This document shows, one piece after another, positions 48,444-59,486 of a stretch of DNA of 64,000 bases. Position 1 is the stretch's first letter, and every line of letters starts with the position of its first letter. Origin of the DNA: Piscinibacter aquaticus (GTDB taxonomy: Bacteria; Pseudomonadota; Gammaproteobacteria; Burkholderiales; Burkholderiaceae_C); contig VOPW01000001.1 in NCBI GenBank assembly GCA_007994965.1, positions 62,001 through 126,000 on the forward strand. Direction: 5' to 3'. Under the pieces are notes generated by a model. It saw only the letters and a program-made list of their open reading frames with translations. It was not told the DNA's origin and did no database searches. The position numbers and the translations under genes were made by a program.

Positions 48444-51400
48444 ATGGCGCAGTTCTTCATCAATCGGCCCATCTTCGCGTGGGTGATCGCACTCTTCATC
48501 CTCGTCATCGGCGGCGTGTCGATCACGCAGCTGCCGGTGGCGCAATACCCGCCGGTGGCGCCGCCATCGATCGTCGTCAACGTGGCCTACCCGGGCGCCT
48601 CGGCGCAGACGCTCGAGGACAGCGTCATCGCCGTGATCGAGCGCGAGATGAACGGCTCGCCCGGCCTGGCCTACTTCGAATCGGTGGCGCAGGCCGACGG
48701 CAGCGGTTCCATCACGCTCAGCTTCGAGCCCGGCACCAACCCGGATCTCGCGCAGGTCGACGTGCAGAACCGCCTCTCGCGCGCCACGCCGCGGCTGCCG
48801 CAGGCGGTGGTGCAGCAGGGCGTGCGCGTCGACAAGGCGAATGCGAACTTCCTGCTCTTCGTCGTGCTGTCCAGCGACAAGGGCGTGCTCGATCCGGTGG
48901 CGCTGGGTGACTATGCCTCTCGCAACGTGCTGCCCGAAATGCAGCGCGTGCCCGGCGTCGGCCAGGCGCAGCTGTTCGGCACCGAGCGTGCGATGCGCAT
49001 CTGGATCGACCCGGCCAAGCTGGTCGGCTACCGGCTCTCGGCCGCCGATGTGAATGCGGCGATCGCGGCGCAGAACGCGCAGGTGTCCTCCGGCACGATC
49101 GGCGATCTGCCCAACACGCCGGATCAGGGCATCTTCGCCACCGTCGTCGTCAAGGGCCAGCGCGAGACCGCCGAACAGTTCGGCGACATCGTGCTGCGCG
49201 CCAACGCCGACGGCTCCACGGTGCGGCTGCGCGATGTCGCCCGCATCGAGCTCGGCGCGCAGAGCTACGGCGTGCGCACGCGGCTGAACGGCGAGCCCTC
49301 CACCGGCATCGGCATCCAGCTCTCGCCCACCGCCAACGCGCTGCAGACCGCCAAGGCGATCAAGGTGCGGCTCGACGAGTTGCGCCCCTACTTCCCGGCC
49401 GGCGTGAAGGCGACGATCCCGTACGACAGCTCGACCTTCATCGGTATCTCGATCCGCCAGGTGGTCGAGACGCTGGTGGAAGCGGTGGTGCTGGTCTTCC
49501 TGGTGATGTTCCTCTTCCTGCAGAACATCCGCTACACGATCATCCCGACGCTGGTGGTGCCGATCGCGCTGCTCGGCAGCTTCGCCTCGCTGCTGGCGAT
49601 GGGCTTCTCGATCAACGTGCTGACGATGTTCGGCATGGTGCTGGTGATCGGCATCGTGGTCGACGACGCGATCGTCGTGGTCGAGAACGTCGAGCGCATC
49701 ATGAGCACCGAGGGCCTGCCGCCGCTGCAGGCCACGCGCAAGGCGATGGGGCAGATCTCCGGCGCGATCGTCGGCGTGACCGTCGTGCTGATCTCGGTGT
49801 TCGTGCCGCTGGCCTTCTTCAGCGGCGCAGTGGGCAACATCTACCGCCAGTTCGCCGCGGTGATGGTCACCTCGGTGGCGTTCTCGGCCTTCCTCGCGCT
49901 GTCGCTCACGCCGGCGCTGTGCGCCACGCTGCTCCAGCCGGTGGAGGCCGGACACCACCATGCCAAGAGCGGCTTCTTCGGCTGGTTCAACCGCGGCTTC
50001 TCGCGCACCGCCAAGGGCTACGAGGGCTGGGTCGCGAAGATCCTGCGCCGCGCTGGACGCTTCATGATCATCTACGCCGCGATCATCGGCGCCGTGGTGG
50101 TGCTGTTCGGCCGCCTGCCGACCTCGTTCATCCCCAACGAAGACCAGGGCAACATCCTCGTCAACGTGCAACTGCCGCCGGGCGCCACGCAGAACCGCAC
50201 GCTCGCGGTGATGCAGCAGGTGGAGAAATACATGATGGCGCAGCCCGAGGTGCAGAACATGGTGTCGGTGCTCGGCTTCAGCTTCGCCGGCAGCGGCCAG
50301 AACGCGGCGCTGGCCTTCGTCACGCTGAAGGACTGGGACGAGCGCACCGCGCCCGGCCAGTCGGCGCAGGCGCTGGTGGGCCGCGCCTTCGGCGCGCTGG
50401 GCAAGATCCGCGATGCCTTCATCTTCCCGGTCAGCCCGCCGGCGATCCGCGACCTCGGCCGCGCCAACGGCTTCGCGATGCGCTTGCAGGATCGCGGCGG
50501 CGCCGGCCATGCGGCGCTGCTGGCGGCGCGCAACCAGCTGCTCGGCCTGGCGGGCAAGAGCCCGCTGCTGGTGGCCGTGCGCCCCGATGGCCTGGAAGAC
50601 GCCTCGCAGCTGCAGCTCGACATCGACCGCGACAAGGCCGGTGCGCTGGGCGTGAGCTTCACGGCAATCAACAGCGCGCTGTCGACCGCGCTCGGCTCGG
50701 CCTACGTCAACGACTTCCCGAACGCCGGCCGCGTGCAGCGCGTGGTGGTGCAGGCCGATGCGCCCACGCGCATGCAGCCCGACGACCTGCTGCGCATCAA
50801 CGCACTGAACAGCGCCGGCAGCCCGGTGCCGCTGTCGGCCTTCGCGAGCACGCGCTGGATCACCGGGCCGATGCAGAAGGTGCGCTACAACGGCTACCCG
50901 ACGATGCGCATTGCCGGCGAGCCGGCGCCGGGCGTCAGCAGCGGCGCGGCGATCGCCGAGATGGAGCGCCCGGCGGCGCAGCTGCCGCCGGGCTTCGCCT
51001 ACGAGTGGACCGGCCTCTCCCGCGAGGAGAAGCTCTCCGGCTCCACTGCGCTGATCCTGTTCGCCTTCTCGCTGCTGTCGGTGTTCCTGTGCCTGGCGGC
51101 GCTGTACGAGAGCTGGTCGATCCCGCTGGCGGTGATCCTGGTGGTGCCGCTGGGCGTGCTCGGCGTGATCCTCGGCGCCAACGTGCGCGGGCTGGAGAAC
51201 GACGTGTTCTTCAAGGTCGGCCTGATCACGATCATCGGCCTGTCGGCGAAGAATGCGGTGCTGATCATCGAGTTCGCGAAGGACGGCGGCGCAGGGCCGC
51301 AGCGTGGTCGATGCGGTGCTGGAGGCGGCGCACCTGCGCTTCCGGCCGATCATCATGACCTCGATGGCCTTCATCCTCGGCGTGCTGCCGCTGGTGCTGG

Positions 51401-51615
51401 CCAGCGGCGCCGGCTCGGCCAGCCAGCACAGCATCGGCACCGGCGTGCTCGGCGGCATGCTCAGCGCCACCGCGCTGGCGGTGTTCTTCGTGCCGGTGTT
51501 CTTCGTCGTCGTGCGCCGCTTCTTCAAGGGCAGCGAGCGGCAGCGGCAGTTCGACCGCGACCATGCGCATGCCATCGGTGCCGATGTGCCGGCTCAGCCG
51601 AAGGAGGACGCATGA
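48444..51615 (+). CDS. RND multidrug efflux pump, HAE1 family (AcrB/MexB type)
   Basis: Proton-driven trimeric drug exporter of about 1057 residues with twelve membrane helices. It begins [20 protein letters not shown] and has the intramembrane proton-relay region [20 protein letters not shown] with the paired aspartates. It also has [20 protein letters not shown] and the second-half relay [19 protein letters not shown] with its lysine. One break near 51290 shifts the frame after EFAKDG, so the uncorrected reading runs into the next gene and looks like a 1523-residue fusion. The true stop overlaps the ATG of the outer membrane gene. Confidence 0.95.
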
Positions 51616-53015
51616 AGACGAGCTGCCTGATCCGCGGCGGCGTGGTGCTGTCGGTCGCGCTGCTCGCCGGCTGCACGAACCTCGCGCCGACGTACGAGCG
51701 CCCAGCCGCGCCGGTGGCCGAGCGCTTCCCGCTCGCGCCCGAGACGGCAGCCAGTGCGCCCTCGGCGGCCGATCTCGACTGGGCGCAGTTCTTCGCCGAC
51801 GAGCGCCTCAAGCGCCTGATCGCCCTCGCGCTGGCCGGCAACCGCGACCTGCGCATCGCCGCGCTGAACATCGAGGCGGTGCGCGCGCAGGCGGCGGTGC
51901 GCGATGCCGACCGCTGGCCGACGGTCAATGCCGGCCTCACCGGCTCGCGCACGCCGACCGCCGCCGGCGGCATCAACTCGCTGTACACCGCCGGGCTGCA
52001 GATCACCGCCTACGAGCTCGACCTGTTCGGCCGGCTGCGCAACCTGAGCGAGGCCGCGGCCGCGCAGGTGCTGGCCAGCGAGGAGGCGCGCAAGGCGGTG
52101 CAGATCAGCCTGGTGGCGGCGGTGGCCAATGCGCACATCGCACTGGCCGCCGATGAGGCGCTGCTCGAGGTCACGCGGCAGACGCTGGCCTCGCGCGAGG
52201 AGTCGCTGCGCCTGGTGAAGCTGCGCTTCGACAACGGCGCCAGCTCCGAGCTCGACCTGCGCCGGGCCGAATCGCTGCTCGAGGCGGCGAAGGTCAGCCT
52301 CGCGCAGGCGATGCGCCAGCGTGCGCTCGACGAGAACGCGCTGGCACTGCTGATCGGCCAGCCGCTGCCGGCGGATCTGCCGCCGGCGCAGCCGATGGCG
52401 GCGCTGACCGCGCTGCCGGAACTGCCGGTGGGCCTGCCGTCCGAGGTGCTGCTGCGCCGGCCCGACGTGCGCCAGGCCGAGCAGCAGCTGATCGCAGCCA
52501 ATGCCAACATCGGCGCGGCGCGCGCGGCCTTCTTCCCGCGCATCACGCTGACCGGCAGCGTCGGCCTCGCCAGCGGTGACCTCGGCGAGCTGTTCAAGGG
52601 CGGCAATACGGCGTGGAGCTTCGCGCCGCAGCTGATCCAGCCGCTCTTCGATGCCGGTCGCAACCAGGGCAACCTGGCGCTCGCGAAGGCCAATCGCGAC
52701 ATCGCGGTGGCGCAGTACGAACGCGCGATCCAGGGTGCCTTCCGCGAGGTGGCCGATGCGCTGGCCGGCCGCGAGACGCTTACCGAGCAGTTGCAGGCGC
52801 AGCAGCGCCAGCTGGTCGCCGAAGAGGCGCGCAACCGCCTCGTCGAGCTGCGCTGGCGCAACGGCGCGGCCAGTTCGCTCGAGCGGCTCGATGCGCAGCG
52901 CTCGCTGTTCACCGCCCAGCAGGCGCTGGTGCAGCAGCAGGCCACCGCCGCGCAGAACCTCACGGCGCTGTACCGCGTGCTGGGCGGCGGCTGGAAGGCC
53001 GGAGCCGCACCGTGA
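51612..53015 (+). CDS. Outer membrane efflux lipoprotein (OprM/NodT type)
   Basis: A 467-residue TolC-like channel of the tripartite pump. The lipoprotein signal is [20 protein letters not shown] with the acylated Cys about residue 19. Two homologous outer-membrane-efflux repeats follow ([20 protein letters not shown] in the first; [20 protein letters not shown] and [20 protein letters not shown] in the second). Uninterrupted. Start ATG overlaps the pump stop and its own stop overlaps the next GTG, so all four genes are tightly coupled. Confidence 0.94.
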   Translation: MKTSCLIRGGVVLSVALLAGCTNLAPTYERPAAPVAERFPLAPETAASAPSAADLDWAQFFADERLKRLIALALAGNRDLRIAALNIEAVRAQAAVRDADRWPTVNAGLTGSRTPTAAGGINSLYTAGLQITAYELDLFGRLRNLSEAAAAQVLASEEARKAVQISLVAAVANAHIALAADEALLEVTRQTLASREESLRLVKLRFDNGASSELDLRRAESLLEAAKVSLAQAMRQRALDENALALLIGQPLPADLPPAQPMAALTALPELPVGLPSEVLLRRPDVRQAEQQLIAANANIGAARAAFFPRITLTGSVGLASGDLGELFKGGNTAWSFAPQLIQPLFDAGRNQGNLALAKANRDIAVAQYERAIQGAFREVADALAGRETLTEQLQAQQRQLVAEEARNRLVELRWRNGAASSLERLDAQRSLFTAQQALVQQQATAAQNLTALYRVLGGGWKAGAAP

Positions 53016-53484
53016 TCTCGACGCTGTTCCCGCTCGGCTGGATGCACTACCTCGCCGGTGGCATGGTCATCGGCGCGGGCGTCGCGTTGCTCTACGTGGC
53101 CACCGGACGGCTGGCAGGCATGAGCTCGGTGTTCACCTCGACCGGTCGTTCGTCTCCTCGCGCGCCGCGTTCCAGTCGCCGCGCTGGCGGGACAGCCGGG
53201 TGTGGCGGCTGCAGCTCGCGCTCGGCCTGGTGCTCGGCGCGGCGCTGTGGTGGCTGTGGCTCGGCCCGGCCGAGCCGCTGTCCACCGCCGTGCCGGCGTG
53301 GCGCCTGGCGCTCGGCGGCCTGGTGGCCGGTTTCGGCGCCCGGCTGGCGGGCGGCTGCACCTCGGGCCACGGCATCTGCGGGCTCGGTTCGCTGAAGCTG
53401 CCCTCGCTGCTGGCGGTGCTGACCTTCATGGCCACCGGCTTCCTCACCGCGATGGCGCTGGGCGCGCTCGGAGCGACGCCATGA
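53012..53484 (+). CDS. YeeE/YedE-family membrane protein, N-terminal half type
   Basis: A 157-residue inner-membrane protein with about four helices (MHYLAGGMVIGAGVALLYVA; LQLALGLVLGAALWWLWLG; LALGGLVAGFGARLAGGCTS; LLAVLTFMATGFLTAMALGA). The conserved GARLAGGCTSGHGICG motif with its Cys is the sulfur-handling signature of the thiosulfate/sulfur transport family. The break near 53139 (FTST-WSFVSS) is a lost T at CCTGG. The GTG start overlaps the outer-membrane channel stop. Together with the next gene it makes a split transporter. Confidence 0.87.
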
Positions 53485-53913
53485 GCACGGCGATCGTCAC
53501 GATCATCGCCGGCGCGCTGTTCGGCTTTGGCTTTGGCGCTCTCCGGCATGGTGCGGCCGGAGGTGGTGCTGTCGTTCCTGCAGTTCCGCGACTTCGGGCT
53601 GATGCTGGTGATGGCCGGTGGCCTGGCCGTCACGCTCGCCGCCTATCAGCTCGCGCCGCGCTGGCGGCGCACACCGTTGCTCGCGGCAGCCTACGAGGCT
53701 CACACGGCGCGCATGCACCGAGACACCTTCATCGGCTCGGCGCTGTTCGGCATCGGCTGGGGTCTCAGCGGCGTCTGCCCGGGCCGGCCATCGCCGGCCT
53801 GGGCACCGGCAACCTGGACATGCTGTGGGTGCTCGGGGCCGGCCGTCGGTGCGTGGCTGCAGGGCGCCTTCGCGTCCGACAGCACGCCGGCTGCTTCGCC
53901 GCAGGAGGGCTGA
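53481..53913 (+). CDS. YeeE/YedE-family membrane protein, second subunit
   Basis: A 143-residue partner of the preceding gene with LFGFGFALSGMVRPEVVLSF, LMLVMAGGLAVTLAAYQLAP and the second sulfur motif GIGWGLSGVCPGPAIAGLGT (conserved Cys), then LWVLGAAVGAWLQG. Three breaks: near 53541 (extra G), near 53786 (CPG-PAIAG, one C lost) and near 53841 (extra G). Its ATG overlaps the stop of the first subunit. In other bacteria such pairs accompany sulfur-oxidation or rhodanese genes; here they follow a drug pump. Confidence 0.87.
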
Positions 53914-53916
53914 AGC

Positions 53917-55281
53917 TCAGGCCAGGGTCCGCAGCGCAGCGAGCAATTCGCGCTGCGTGGCCTCGCGCCGCAGCGAGTCTTCATCGGCCCAATGCGGATG
54001 GGCGCGCGCCGGCTGCCGAGGCGCGTGGCAGCGACTGCAAGCGATCCATCGGCAACGCCGCACGGTCCAGATCGATGCGATCGTCTGCCGCGTGGCCGCG
54101 CTGCTGCAGCGCGCGGTGCAAGCCGAGCAGGCGCTGCGCGACGACGAGCAGCACCGTGTCTTCCAGGGACAGCGATTCGCGGCCCTGCAGCGCATCGGCG
54201 ATGCGCCGGCCGAGCGGGCCGAAGCCCTGGCTGATCGCGCCGCCGACCGTGGCGCCCAGCGCCGCCGCCGCGCCGAGCGAGAGGCCGACCATCGCCATGT
54301 CGGCCGCGAGGCCCACGCCGGCCCCGATCGCCGCGCCCTTGCCCAGCCGCACGCCGGCATCGCGCAGCGTCTCGGGGTGGAAGAAGTCGCTGGCCCAGCG
54401 GCCGTCGAGCCAGGGCAGCATCGCCAGCTCGGCGTCGCCGCGCGCAAAGGCATGCAGGTCGAGCAGCTCGTGCACCGCGCGGCGGGCGCGCTGCAGCACC
54501 TCGGCGCGGAAGGCCTCGACGATCGCCGCCTTGCGCGTGGCGTCGGCCAGTTCCTCGCGCGCGACGGTCACGCGCAGCGCTGCCAGTGCGATCAGCGTCT
54601 GCGCCACGGTCCGCAGCCCGGCTTCTGCGCGCGCGGCGCGTTCGAGCTCGATGAAGGCGGCCATCGCGCGCAGTGGCGCCAGCCGCTGCGGCAGCAGCGC
54701 CTGCAGCGCCGCGTAGAGCTGCGCCTCGCCACCATCGAAGGGCGCCACCGCATCGAAGCGCACCTGCGCATGCAGCGCGAAGGCCGACAGCAGCGTGCGC
54801 CGGGCTTCTTCGCGCGTGGCCGGATCGCGCACGAAGTTCAGCACCGGCAGCACCGGCTTGCCGCAGGAGGCGAGGATCTCCGCCTCGCAGCGGAACTTGG
54901 CGACCAACGGCTCGCGGCTGTCGACCACGAACAGCGCCGCATCGACGTCGAGCAGCGCGCGCAGCACCTGGCCTCCTGCTCGAACTGTTCCTCGGCGGCG
55001 CGTGTGGCCAGCAGCGCGCGGATGCGCTGCGGCGGGGTCATGTCCGGACGCAGCGGGCCGAGGGCATCGAGCAGGCCGATCGGGTCTTCCAGCCCTGGCG
55101 TGTCGAGGAAGCGCAGCACCACGCCGTCGTCGCTGGCGAGCTGCACCGCCTCGACGTGACGCGTGGTGCCGGGGCGCGCCGAGACTTCGCCGAAGTCACG
55201 CCGCCGCGTCAGCGTGCGCAGCAGCGAGGTCTTGCCGGCATTGGTGTGGCCGACGACGGCGATGGTGATCGTCTCAGCCAT
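53917..55281 (-). CDS. Membrane-associated GTPase with DUF3482-like C-terminus
   Basis: The N-terminal GTPase domain is Era/Obg-like. It has the P-loop VVGHTNAGKTSLLRTLTRRR, switch I RPGTTRHVE, G3 FLDTPGLED, and NFVRD in place of the usual NKxD. A mid-region with an acidic, alanine-rich coiled character follows, and then a glycine-zipper-like hydrophobic stretch (GAAIGAGVGLAADMAMVGLS and GAAAALGATVGGAISQG) that could insert in a membrane. Breaks lie near 54975 (QEA-QVLRALL, a C lost at CCAGG) and near 54020 before the terminal DSLRREATQRELLAALRTLA. Length is about 455. It overlaps the stop of the upstream DUF2868-like gene by 8 bases. Confidence 0.8.
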
Positions 55282-56611
55282 GGGCCAGCGCCGCCTCGGC
55301 GTCGGTGAGCACCGCGATGTCGTTGCGGCCCGCGGCGTCGAGCCAGTCACGCCAGCGTGCGGCGTGCGTGCCGTCGCCCAGCAGCAGCGTGACGGCGCCC
55401 GCGCGCGCCGCCTCGAGGAAGCGCAACGTGCCCCGGTCGGGCGTCGAGGGCGCATGGCAGGCCAGCAGCAACCGCGCCGGCGGATGGTCGGCCAGGCGGC
55501 GCAGCACGGCCTGGCGTTCCTCGAGGCCGCCATCGAGTCGCTCGTTCCACGCGGCACGCTGCAGCAGTGCGGGCGGCAGTGGCAGCTCGGTGGGCAGTTC
55601 GAAGCCGATCAGCACGAGCTTGCCGGCCTCGGCCGCGCCGCCGGCGAGCGCGCGCGGCGCAACGGGTGGCGCGTGCTCCGCATCGATCACGCGTGTCGGC
55701 GCCAGCGCCTCCAGCCGCGCGATCACGCGGCGGTGGTAGGGCTCGTCGAGATCGAGCGCAAGACCGCGGCGCCGCCGGAGCAGCACCGCGCCGCACAGCA
55801 GCGCCAGCAGCACGCGCGGCATCGTGCCGTAGGCCAGCGTGCCGGCGATCAGCCAGCGGCCGAGCAGCCGCGAGGCGTCGGGGTCGTCGAGCTGCGCCGG
55901 CACGTCCGCCGGCAGCCCGATCTGCCCGGGCCACCGTGCGATGGCGCGCGCGATGTCGTGCAGCGTCTGCGGCGCAAGGATGGTGGTCTCCCAGCCGAGA
56001 CGGTATTGGCTGAGGGCGAATGCCGCGGCGAGGATCAGCGCCGCAGCCGCATAGACCATCGCCCACAGCAGGTGGTTGAGGCCGCCGAGCGCCCACGCGG
56101 TGAGGCCCTGCGCGTCGAGCACCCGCGCTGCCGCCGGCCAGACGCGGCGCACGTGTTCCGGCGCGCGGCGGTGGCGTGCCACCGCCGACACCGCGCGGCC
56201 GAAGGCGCCGGCGCCGCTGCCACGCGGCCCGAGCAGCACGAAGGCCGCCCAGACGACGATGCCCAGCACGTTGGGGGCGATCAGCATCACGATCGCGGCG
56301 ACTGCATTGATGCGATGGCCGTCGCCGAGCAGCGTCAGCGCGACCATCGTGGCCAGCACCACGCCGAGCGCGGCGAGCAGCAGCCCGAGGCTGATCAGCC
56401 GGTCGCGCAGGCGGGCCACGTCGAGGTCGATGCCGGTGTCGGCGGCGCGGCGGCGCGCGCGCACCAGCACACGCACGGCGCGGTCATCGCCGCCGGCCAC
56501 GGCTTCCGCCAGCGCGGCGTCGTCACGCAGCGGCGTGTGCGCTTCCAGGTCCTTCACCGCCTCGGTGACGAGCAGATCCTGGAGCGTGAGGCCATCGTCG
56601 CGGGCAAGCAT
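55274..56611 (-). CDS. DUF2868-like integral membrane protein
   Basis: A 445-residue protein starting MLARDDGLTLQDLLVTEAVK. Predicted membrane helices are near residues 76-100 (LISLGLLLAALGVVLATMVA), 112-135 (IVMLIAPNVLGIVVWAAFVL), 185-215 (LLWAMVYAAAALILAAAFAL) and 270-295 (AGTLAYGTMPRVLLALLCGA). The C-terminal 150 residues are soluble and have a nucleotide-fold rhythm (LVLIGFELPTELPLPPALLQ; GAVTLLLGDGTHAARWRDWL). Function is unknown. It is always seen here coupled to the GTPase downstream, suggesting a membrane receptor/effector pair. Confidence 0.75.
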   Translation of the reverse strand: MLARDDGLTLQDLLVTEAVKDLEAHTPLRDDAALAEAVAGGDDRAVRVLVRARRRAADTGIDLDVARLRDRLISLGLLLAALGVVLATMVALTLLGDGHRINAVAAIVMLIAPNVLGIVVWAAFVLLGPRGSGAGAFGRAVSAVARHRRAPEHVRRVWPAAARVLDAQGLTAWALGGLNHLLWAMVYAAAALILAAAFALSQYRLGWETTILAPQTLHDIARAIARWPGQIGLPADVPAQLDDPDASRLLGRWLIAGTLAYGTMPRVLLALLCGAVLLRRRRGLALDLDEPYHRRVIARLEALAPTRVIDAEHAPPVAPRALAGGAAEAGKLVLIGFELPTELPLPPALLQRAAWNERLDGGLEERQAVLRRLADHPPARLLLACHAPSTPDRGTLRFLEAARAGAVTLLLGDGTHAARWRDWLDAAGRNDIAVLTDAEAALAHG

Positions 56612-56739
56612 CGCGGCAAGCGTAACAGGGCCGCACGGCGCGCGATTCCGTGGTCGTCGTGAGAACGCTGCGTGAAATCCTTGGCGGTGCTGCCCGGGGG
56701 CGGATGGCGCTGCGACGTTGCGCTTGCCACACTGGCGGC

Positions 56740-56942
56740 ATGAGCTCGACACCGCGCCGGCCCTGCACCAGATCGTCGTCAACGACGCCCGAGAGTTTGC
56801 CGTCTGGCCGAGCGCGAAGCCGCTGCCCTCGGGCTGGCGGCCTGCCGGCCGCACCGGCACGCGCGAGGAGCTGACGGCGCACCTGCGATCGTCGTTCGCG
56901 CCGCTGGTCGAGCTGCCGCCGGGCCGCACGCCGCGGGGGTGA
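56740..56942 (+). CDS. Orphan MbtH-like protein
   Basis: A 67-residue protein after restoring one C near 56745 (ATGAGC-CTCGACACC). Its core VVNDAREFAVWPSAKPLPSG then WRPAGRTGTREELTAHLRSS matches the MbtH pattern (N-x-x-x-x-F/Y-x-x-W-P, then P-x-G-W-x-x-x-G). The third conserved tryptophan of the family is missing. MbtH proteins activate adenylation domains of nonribosomal peptide synthetases; none is present in the window. It ends 12 bases before the adaptor gene below. Confidence 0.65.
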
Positions 56943-56954
56943 AACAATCGGCGG

Positions 56955-58236
56955 ATGAACCGCCGTACCCTCGCCGCCCTGGCCGTGATCGCCGCCGCGC
57001 TCGTCGCGGCTTTCGCATGGATGGCGATGCGGCCACCGCAGGTGCCGGCGATCGTCGTGGCGGAGAAGCCGCTGCTGCGCACGCTGGTCTTCTCGGCGCG
57101 CGTGGCCAGCGCCTCGCGCGTGGAGGTGGGCAGCACGCTGACTGGCCGCGTCGAGGCGGTAAAGGTGCGCGAAGGCGATGCGGTCAAGGCCGGCGCCGTG
57201 CTCCTTCAGCTGGAAAGCGACGAGCTGCGCGCCGCGCTGGCCCAGGCCCGCGCCAGCGAGCGCCGTGCGCAGGCACGGCTGGCCGGCCTGAAGAGCACCG
57301 GGCGCAGCGCCGCTCAGGCCGGCGTGGCGCAGGCCGATTCGGTGCTGCGTGCCGCGCAGGCCGATCTGCAGCGAACGCAGGACCTGGTGGCGCGCGGCTT
57401 CCTCAGCGCCGCGCGGCTGGACGATGCGCAGCGTGCCGTCGCGGTGGCGCAGGCTCAGCGCGACGCGGCGCTGGCGCAGGCCGGCGCCAATGCCGACCAG
57501 GGCACCGACGTGATCCAGGCGCAGGCGCAGCTCGCGCTCGCACAGGCCGCCGTGGCCGCGGCGCAGGCGCGGCTGGAGCAGGCCGCGATCGGCGCGCCGG
57601 CCGATGCGCGCGTGCTGCTGCGCAGCGTCGAGCCCGGGCAGATCGTGCAGCCGGGCCGTGCGCTGCTGACGCTGGCGCTGACCAGCCCGGTGGAACTGGT
57701 CGGCGGTCGACGAGCGCTACCTCGAGCAGCTGCAGGTGGGCCGGGCCGCCACGGTGCGCGCCGATGCCTACCCGCAGTCGCCCTTCGCCGCCACGGTGCG
57801 CCAGATCGCACCGGTGGTCGATGCGCAGCGCGGCGCGATCGAGGTCAAGCTCGCGCTGCCGCAGGCGGCGCCAGCCTTCCTGCGCGAGGACATGACGCTG
57901 TCGATCGAGGTGGCCACCGGCCGGCGCGACCGCGCGCTGGTCGTGCCGATGGATGCCTTCAACGGCGAGCGCGGCAACGGCAGTGCCACGTTGCGCGTGC
58001 TGCGCGACGGCCGCGTCGAGCTGCGCGCCGTCAAGCTCGGCCTGGCGACGCTCGATGCCGCCGAGATCACCGAGGGCCTTTCCGCCGGCGACGTCGTGCT
58101 CCTTGGCAGCACGCTGCCGGCCGGCGCGCGCGCCCGCGCCGACACCGAAGCGGCCGCGGCGCAACGCGCAGCCAACGGTGGCCGGGCGTCGAAGGACAAC
58201 GCCGGCGGCGCCATCGGCAGCGCCATGGGTCGCTGA
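56955..58236 (+). CDS. Periplasmic adaptor of an ABC export system (MacA/RND-MFP type)
   Basis: An N-terminal membrane anchor (LAALAVIAAALVAAFAWMAM) precedes the lipoyl halves (VEVGSTLTGRVEAVKVREGD) and a long Ala/Gln-rich coiled hairpin (about 95-200). Beta-barrel and membrane-proximal domains follow (YLEQLQVGRAATVRADAYPQ; GLATLDAAEITEGLSAGDVV). An extra G near 57702 (ELV-x-AVDERYL) breaks the frame. Corrected length is 426 residues. Followed directly by permease and ATPase genes, so it likely serves a MacAB-like or LolCDE-like exporter. Confidence 0.88.
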
Positions 58237-58245
58237 CGCGAAACG

Positions 58246-59486
58246 ATGCTGCGACTCCTCGGCTTCGAGTGGCGCGTCGCGCTGCGCTTCCTGCGCGAAG
58301 GGCGCATGCAGACGCTGCTGATCGTCGTCGGCGTGGCCGCCGGCGTGGCGGTGGTGGCCTACATCTCGGCGCTGATCAGCGGGCTGCAGCGCAACACGCT
58401 GGACAAGACGCTCGGCGCGCAGCCGCACGTGACGCTCTCGGCGCCCGACGATGCGGTGCTCGCCGCGGCGCCGGCCGCCTCGGGCACCGAGGCGCTGCTG
58501 CAGACCCAGCCGCGCTCGCAGCGGCCGCGATCGATCGTCAACTGGCAGGCGCTGATGCCGGTGCTGGAGGCGATGCCGGCGGTGGCGGCGGTGTCGCCGA
58601 TGGTCGCCGGCGCCGGCCTGGCGCTGCGCGGCGAGGCCTCGCGCTCGATCGCGCTGGTGGGCGTGGAGCTCGATCGCTATGACCGCATCGTCGGCCTGCG
58701 CAGCAAGGTGGTCGAGGGCGAGGCGCGCCTGGGCCCCGGCGAGACCATCCTCGGGCGCGACCTCGCCAGCGATCTCGGCGTGCGCGTCGGCGATCGCGTG
58801 TCGGTGGTGGTGGCCGGCAGCGCCGGCACAAGCGTCAGCGATTCGGCGCGTGTCACCGCGCTGGTCGATCTCGGCGTGCGCGAACTGAACCGGCGCACGG
58901 TGATCGTGCCGCTGCGCGCCGCGCAGAGCTGGTCGGCCTGCCCGGCGGCGCCACCAACCTCGACCTGACGCTGTTCGACGTGTGGGCTGCGGCCGACCTC
59001 TCGGCCGAGCTGGCGCGGCGCTATCCGTACAAGGTGGAGAGCTGGCAGCAGCTCAATGCCCAGTTGGTGTCGGCGCTGAATGCGCAGTCGGTCAGCACCG
59101 CGCTGATCCGCGGCGTGGTGATGATCGTCGTCGTGCTCGGCATCGCCAGCGTGCTGGTGGTGTCGGTGGTGCAGAAGCGTCGCGAGATCGGCATCCTGCG
59201 TGCGATGGGCGCCACGCAGGCGCAGGTGCTGCGGGTCTTCCTGCTGCAGGGCGCGATCGTCGGTGCCGCCGGGTCGGCGCTCGGCGTGCTGCTCGCGGTG
59301 GCATTGATCTGGGCCTTCACCACCTTCGTGAAGGGCTCCGACGGCCTGCCGCTGTTCTCCATCACGCTGGCCCCGGCGCTGGCGCTGCGCATCGCGCTGA
59401 TCGCCACTGCCTGCGGCGTGCTGGCGGCGGTGGCACCGGCGCGGCGTGCGGCCGCGCTCGACCCGGCCCAGGCGATCCGGCTGTGA
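58246..59486 (+). CDS. FtsX-like ABC transporter permease
   Basis: A 413-residue permease of the MacB/LolC/FtsX class. It has one N-terminal helix ([20 protein letters not shown]), a large periplasmic domain (about 40-270) and three C-terminal helices ([60 protein letters not shown]). The coupling segment [20 protein letters not shown] contacts the ATPase. The break near 58931 (AAQS-LVGLPG) is CCTGG read as CTGG. Its stop overlaps the GTG of the ATPase gene. Confidence 0.9.

Noticed and set aside
47406..51575. A 1389-residue antisense open frame over the efflux pump
   Set aside because: High-GC coding DNA leaves long open antisense frames. The translation is His/Arg/Ala-rich with no domain, and the sense strand encodes clear RND proteins.
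48444..53015. A single 1523-residue open frame joining the RND pump and the OprM-like channel
   Set aside because: The fusion arises from the indel near 51290. In the other frame the pump continues with its normal C-terminus and stops at 51615, and the channel has its own ATG and lipoprotein signal.
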